Origin: Endozoicomonas numazuensis
GTDB lineage: Bacteria; Pseudomonadota; Gammaproteobacteria; Pseudomonadales; Endozoicomonadaceae
Assembly (NCBI RefSeq): GCF_000722635.1
Contig: NZ_JOKH01000001.1
Location: 1,146,063-1,185,183, forward strand
Reading direction: 5' to 3'
DNA: 39,121 bases
Positions within the stretch are counted from its first letter, which is position 1, and each line of letters opens with the position of its first letter. The notes beneath the pieces were generated by a model, which did no database searches, was not told the origin of the DNA, and saw only the letters and a program-made list of their open reading frames with translations. The position numbers and the translations under genes are program-made. Below are positions 34,938-39,121 of the stretch, piece by piece.

Positions 34938-35437
34938 CAGTCAACGGCTCCCGATCAATTTGGCTGTTCAGGTAAAAGCGTTGGGAATAATCCTCATGCG
35001 CTTTCTGAAGGACAGGTTTCATTCGCAACCGGACATAAGACTCTTCCGTTTAGTCTCCTGATGATTCCCTTACCTGTGTTTAATGAGCGGTCATGAATGA
35101 AGTTTTAGTGTTTACAGACAACAAGGGTTATGACTGCCTGTCTAAAAGAGAAACTTTAGTCTGCTTTTAGCCAAGCAGAAACGAAAAAACTTATTCAATA
35201 ATAGCGGCAGAATGGGAGGTCATAATGATGTGAGCAACAATTTTTATCAAGAGTGTGCTTTTCTCATAATGTTCTAAAAAATCAGGTTTATATGATAGTT
35301 AAATAAATCACTGAATAAACGACGATTGAAAATCAATGAAGAAAATGAAATAAGGTGTTTTTATTCTGAATTCAAATATTATCAAGGCCCCAACTATTAT
35401 TGTAATGAGTCGGTTGGAGCCGCTTTAAATGTGATTT
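34938..35437. other. Region upstream of malE, no intact gene
   Basis: This 500-bp stretch should contain the malE promoter. It is very AT-rich from about 35180 on. A small stem-loop TCTGCTT-TTAGCC-AAGCAGA lies at 35160-35179. I see no gene. One weak match to a MalT box is noted among rejected items. Confidence 0.5.
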
Positions 35438-35751
35438 TTAGAAAAAATCGTCATCGCGAGACAGGTGCCCAGCTCTGTCGATGATAGTCAGAGCTGCCCG
35501 AGTATCATCTCGTTTCATTATCGAAACCAGCTGATATTCGAAGTGGTTGTTCAATAAGGCAGTGAGAGAAGCATTATCAAGCTTTGCAGGTGGTCGTGTA
35601 ATTGACGAGCATTTTCCCTCAAAGCCAGTGCGGTTTTAATATCGTTTTGCTCTATGGCGGTTTTCACCAACTTCATATAAGTGTCAGAAACCGATTGTGT
35701 TTCTGGGGAGATGCCGGGCTGAGACTTCTCAGGGATTACAAAGGTCTTCAA
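35438..35751 (-). pseudogene. Frameshifted remnant of an unidentified helical protein
   Basis: Two frames join into one protein-like sequence. The first runs from about 35751 (SVSDTYMKLVKTAIEQNDIK, ALALRENARQLHD) and the second, in another frame, runs to TAA at 35438-35440 (KLDNASLTALLNNHFEYQLV, DDTRAALTIIDRAGHLSR). A frameshift near 35590 separates them. The first frame stays open upstream until it meets the TnpB remnant, and only a TTG is available as start, so the gene is probably also 5' truncated. Not recognised; helical, short, soluble. Confidence 0.4.
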
Positions 35752-35947
35752 TAGCGATAACGCTGAAGTTTGTCGTCAGATAATCACTGACCTCATGCAG
35801 AATGGCCAGACGTTGGTTGCTGATGCGATAGTGAAGTTTGGCAACCGCTTGCTTGGCTTTCGCACGACGGTTGCTGCCTTTCGTTTTGCGGCTCAATGCT
35901 CGCTGTTTGCGAGCCAGACGTTTCAGGGAGTGTTGCTTTCTACTGTC
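35729..35947 (-). pseudogene. TnpB fragment (IS200/IS605 family)
   Basis: The minus-strand frame contains SLKRLARKQRALSRKTKGSN, RAKAKQAVAKLHYRISNQRL and FSVIAIEDL, the characteristic Arg/Lys-rich helix and RuvC-like IAIEDL motif of TnpB, the RNA-guided nuclease-like accessory protein of IS200/IS605 transposons. Both ends are missing (stops at 35948-35950 and 35729-35731); the zinc-ribbon and the rest of the RuvC core are absent. A dead remnant. No guide-RNA (omega RNA) region can be assigned. Confidence 0.8.
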
Positions 35948-36140
35948 TCATCCCGCTATGGCTGAGGTTTAAGGCCATTCAGCGTGTTGAATAGTGCTGA
36001 TTTTATAATTCTACCTAGGTCCCTTGAGAATTGATGGTTTGTCATCGATGTAAACGATTACAGTCATAAAGACTTGCCGGGGATCAAATTTGCTGCTTTT
36101 TTTCATAGAGCCCTTTACCGGTAATTCCGAGGTTAACACT

Positions 36141-37334
36141 ATGCCTGTGGACATCGGCACTTCATCCTCAGATGACACTCTTGAAAACAATCTTTCCCAG
36201 CCCGAACATCGTATGGGCATTATTGAGGCCTGGCTGCAAAAGGCAGACATCCGGCTAAACGGAGACAGGCCATGGGATATACGAGTACATAATCCGAAGC
36301 TGGTATCGAGAGTCAGGCGAGAGCGCTCCCTGGGTCTGGGTGAAAGTTATATGGAGAATTGGTGGGATTGCCTGGCGCTGGATGAACTGTTTTTTCGATT
36401 ATTGCTCAAAGAGCAGAATCATGAGTCGATCACTGCCGGTCAGCACATCATGAACTGGATAGTGAGTCATGTCCTCAACCAGCAATCCAGAACCAGGGCC
36501 TTTCAGGTCGGAAAACAGCATTATGATACGGGCAATGAGCTGTTTGAGCGGATACTGGACCCTCATATGCAATACAGTTGTGCCTATTGGAAAGGCGCTG
36601 AAAATCTGGCGCAGGCTCAGGAAAATAAACTGGACCTGATTTGTCGCAAGTTGCAGTTTGAGCCTGGTCAAACATTACTCGACATTGGTTGTGGCTGGGG
36701 GGGGCTGGCACGATACGCCGCAAAAAATTACGGTGTTGAGGTAACAGGGCTAACTATCTCAAAAGAGCAACAGCAGCTGGCGCAGGAGCGATGTGCAGGT
36801 TTGCCCGTCACCATTCTGCTTCAGGATTATCGATCCTTAATAGGTAAGTTTGACCGTATGGTTTCGGTAGGCATGTTTGAGCATGTTGGTTTGAAAAATT
36901 ATCGGACTTATATGAAACAGGCTCACAGGTTGTTAAACAGGAACGGACTGTTTTTACTGCACACCATTGGTACGAATATTACCAGCTGTGACACGGACCC
37001 CTGGATTCAGAAATACATATTTCCTAACGGGAAAATCCCTTCACAGACACAAATTACCCACGCAATGGAAGGTTTCTGGGTGATGGAGGACTGGCAAAAT
37101 CTGGGGCCTGATTATGATAAGACCCTTATGGTCTGGCACGAAAACTTTGTACAGAAATGGCCTGAGTTATTGAAGAATTACCCAGAGAAACAGTATGACG
37201 AAACCTTTTATCGTATGTGGAACTATTATCTTTTGCAGTGTGCCGGGGCATTTCGTGCCAGAGCATTGCAGCTCTGGCAATTGGTATTGAGGCCTCGGGG
37301 AATAGCAGTGGATCGTTACGATGCTCCTCGGTAA
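36141..37334 (+). CDS. cfa: Cyclopropane-fatty-acyl-phospholipid synthase
   Basis: Cfa adds a methylene group from S-adenosylmethionine to double bonds of membrane phospholipid acyl chains. The SAM-binding motif LLDIGCGWGGLARYAAKNYG, the acyl-binding YDTGNELFERILD and QYSCAYWKGAENLAQAQ, and MFEHVGLKNYRTY are all present. 397 aa, slightly longer than E. coli Cfa (382). Start at ATG 36141 with GAGG about 9 nt upstream; longer frames start at a TTG without support. It stands alone between remnants of transposons and is likely intact. Confidence 0.95.
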   Translation: MPVDIGTSSSDDTLENNLSQPEHRMGIIEAWLQKADIRLNGDRPWDIRVHNPKLVSRVRRERSLGLGESYMENWWDCLALDELFFRLLLKEQNHESITAGQHIMNWIVSHVLNQQSRTRAFQVGKQHYDTGNELFERILDPHMQYSCAYWKGAENLAQAQENKLDLICRKLQFEPGQTLLDIGCGWGGLARYAAKNYGVEVTGLTISKEQQQLAQERCAGLPVTILLQDYRSLIGKFDRMVSVGMFEHVGLKNYRTYMKQAHRLLNRNGLFLLHTIGTNITSCDTDPWIQKYIFPNGKIPSQTQITHAMEGFWVMEDWQNLGPDYDKTLMVWHENFVQKWPELLKNYPEKQYDETFYRMWNYYLLQCAGAFRARALQLWQLVLRPRGIAVDRYDAPR

Positions 37335-37340
37335 ACGAGA

Positions 37341-37560
37341 TTAGAAGATCGCCTGGTAAAGGAAACCCGCGCCTACAGTCATGGACAGAATGACGACCAG
37401 GAAGGCAATGATCATTTTGTTCTTGAACAATGATTTCAGCAAGATCACTTCCGTAAGACTGGCGCCAGCGCTACCAATGATCAAGGCCGTCACTGCACCC
37501 AGCCCCATACCTTTGGCGGCCAGAGCCGAGCTGGGAGGAATGAAGGCCTTCTTGGTTTGG
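37341..37560 (-). pseudogene. C-terminal fragment of a permease (DUF318/YraQ-like)
   Basis: The minus-strand frame ends KGMGLGAVTALIIGSAGASL, TEVILLKSLFKNKMIIAFL, VVILSMTVGAGFLYQAIF, which resembles the end of the predicted YraQ/DUF318 permeases with two membrane helices. The N-terminus is lost and the frame continues into the broken second maltoporin on the other strand, so the two fragments were joined by a deletion or rearrangement near 37560. Not functional. The family assignment is moderate. Confidence 0.55.
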
Positions 37561-38371
<811 letters not shown>

Positions 38372-38382
38372 TCGAAAGAGTG

Positions 38383-38431
38383 CTCCCTGCGACCTAGCAG
38401 GGAGGTGAATTTCGTCAGCCCGTCAGGGCTG
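38383..38431. repeat. Two adjacent hairpins at an IS200/IS605 end
   Basis: CTCCCTGC-GACCTA-GCAGGGAG (38383-38404) is a perfect 8-bp stem, and CAGCCC-GTCA-GGGCTG (38416-38431) a 6-bp stem. IS200/IS605 elements have subterminal hairpins recognised by TnpA in place of inverted repeats, so one of these is probably the element's end; the first could be a terminator. Confidence 0.6.
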
Positions 38432-38653
38432 ATCTTGGTTCTCGATATACTCCTTAATTACATCCAATGGTGCGCCCCCGCAGCTTCCGGCAAAATATGA
38501 TCTCGACCATAAGACAGGCTTTCGATAAGCACCCGCAATATCACAAAACTCTTGCCTTAGTCTTCTGGACGAAACAGCTTTTAAACTGTTTATCAGTTTG
38601 GAAATAGACGGGGTTTTGGGCGTAAACTCAACCAGCAAATGCACATCCGACAT
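38423..38653 (-). pseudogene. TnpA fragment (IS200/IS605 Y1 transposase), C-terminal part
   Basis: The minus-strand frame contains VHLLVEFTPKTPSISKLINS, LKAVSSRRLRQEF, KPVLWSRSYFAGSCGGAPLD and VIKEYIENQ, which is the C-terminal half of the single-strand transposase TnpA with the catalytic Tyr in EYIENQ. The first part is missing, and the family's HUH motif (normally DHVH) is reduced to DVH, so the protein cannot cleave. It was probably cut by the neighbouring IS1634-type element. Confidence 0.85.
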
Positions 38654-38723
38654 TCACCACCTAACCTGATATTTTCCCTATATCTGCTATTTATCAGATA
38701 AGCCAACTTCAGGAAGCCGTATT

Positions 38724-39121
38724 ATGCCTCCTATTCAGTACAGCACTCAGGTCATGGATCACCTCGGTTTGGTGGCGGGTATGTGTAAAGAGCTGGGGAT
38801 CGCCGAGCATATAGACAGGCGCGCCCCAAAGGTGTCCGACGAATGGAACGTGTCTCATGGCGAGGCTGTTGTCGCCATGATCATCAACGGCCTTGGGTTT
38901 ACAGGGCAATCCCTCCATATGTTTCCCCAGTTCTTCGACAATAAGCCCCTCGACAAACTGATCAGGGAAGAGATTAAACCAGAGCATTTAAACGACAAGG
39001 TTCTGGGAAGAGCACTGGATGAACTCTTTGATCTGGATGTCAGTAAAGTCTCTTTTGAGCTGGCTATCAAGGTGGTGACGCACCTCAAACTACCCTGTGA
39101 TGCACTAAACCTTGATGGCAC
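38724..39121 (+). CDS. IS1634-family transposase, N-terminal part, runs off the window
   Basis: An open frame from ATG 38724 to the right edge (132 codons) begins MPPIQYSTQVMDHLGLVAGM and continues GEAVVAMIINGLGFTGQSLH, FFDNKPLDKLIREEIKPEHL and NDKVLGRALDELFD. This is the conserved DUF4277 N-terminal domain of IS1634-type (IS4-superfamily) transposases. The DDE catalytic domain lies beyond the window, so intactness cannot be judged. The element's left end probably lies between 38655 and 38720, just where the TnpA fragment stops. Confidence 0.88.
   Translation, partial: MPPIQYSTQVMDHLGLVAGMCKELGIAEHIDRRAPKVSDEWNVSHGEAVVAMIINGLGFTGQSLHMFPQFFDNKPLDKLIREEIKPEHLNDKVLGRALDELFDLDVSKVSFELAIKVVTHLKLPCDALNLDG

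Noticed and set aside
34992-35001. Possible MalT box upstream of malE
   Set aside because: On the minus strand GCGCATGAGG matches 8 of 10 positions of the consensus GGGGATGAGG, but it stands alone, whereas MalT boxes come in arrays, and such a match can occur by chance.
35160-35179. Intrinsic terminator upstream of malE
   Set aside because: The stem is only 7 bp, has no T-run and no gene ends before it.
38855-39121. Minus-strand ORF at the right edge
   Set aside because: It is antisense to the IS1634-type transposase, which reads well on the plus strand.

Overview
The window reads like a gammaproteobacterial chromosome with many repeats and decayed genes. The mix of a complete MalEFGK/LamB/MalM/MalQ system, an attenuated ilvGM operon, a CsdA-CsdE/TcdA tRNA-modification cluster, effector-like proteins with low-complexity N-termini, a WD40-repeat secreted protein, a Fic protein and numerous gene remnants would fit a marine, host-associated Oceanospirillales bacterium such as Endozoicomonas. 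That assignment is inference from gene content; no rRNA or other phylogenetic marker is present.

Layout. 1-1.2 kb: 3' truncated (by the window) secreted WD40 protein on the minus strand. 1.25-1.88 kb: a 176-bp palindromic element and a gene remnant. 1.9-4.8 kb: two unknown genes and a DUF1302 outer-membrane protein. 4.9-10 kb: a broken c-type cytochrome, an AT-rich effector-like gene with a Thr-Ser-Pro-Ser repeat, and a 1043-residue coiled-coil protein of unknown function. 10-13.4 kb: a 168-bp hairpin MITE, a PTS EIIA-HPr fusion, an unknown acidic protein and a LysR regulator preceded by five perfect 19-bp repeats. 13.4-15.74 kb: ilvL (26-codon leader peptide), attenuator, a 70-aa Ile/Leu/Val-rich membrane protein, ilvG and ilvM. 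15.9-19.4 kb: Fic protein, a POTRA-less BamA/TamA-type barrel with an EPSAKK repeat, and a four-helix-bundle protein next to nine 8-bp repeats. 19.5-23.1 kb: CsdA-CsdE fusion, a bile acid:sodium symporter family protein, and TcdA. 23.2-34.9 kb: glucokinase, maltoporin, MalM, then the minus-strand operon malE-malF-malG-malK-malQ. 35.4-39.1 kb: a decayed zone with TnpB and TnpA fragments, cyclopropane fatty acid synthase, a permease fragment fused to a frameshifted second maltoporin, and the start of an IS1634-type transposase.

How the genes work together. LamB admits maltodextrins through the outer membrane, MalE binds them, MalFGK2 imports them, MalQ disproportionates them to glucose and longer chains, and Glk phosphorylates the glucose. 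No malP and no malT were found in the window. CsdA-CsdE supplies and relays sulfane sulfur and, by analogy with the E. coli csd cluster, works with TcdA (CsdL) in cyclisation of t6A in tRNA. The ilv operon shows the full logic of classical attenuation: a branched-chain-rich leader peptide, a strong terminator and a competing pairing element.

The main candidates for something undescribed are the 70-aa branched-chain-rich membrane protein between the attenuator and ilvG, the effector-like gene whose ribosome-binding site and start codon are duplicated, the large coiled-coil protein, and the unusual density of short tandem repeats (several in frame inside genes).
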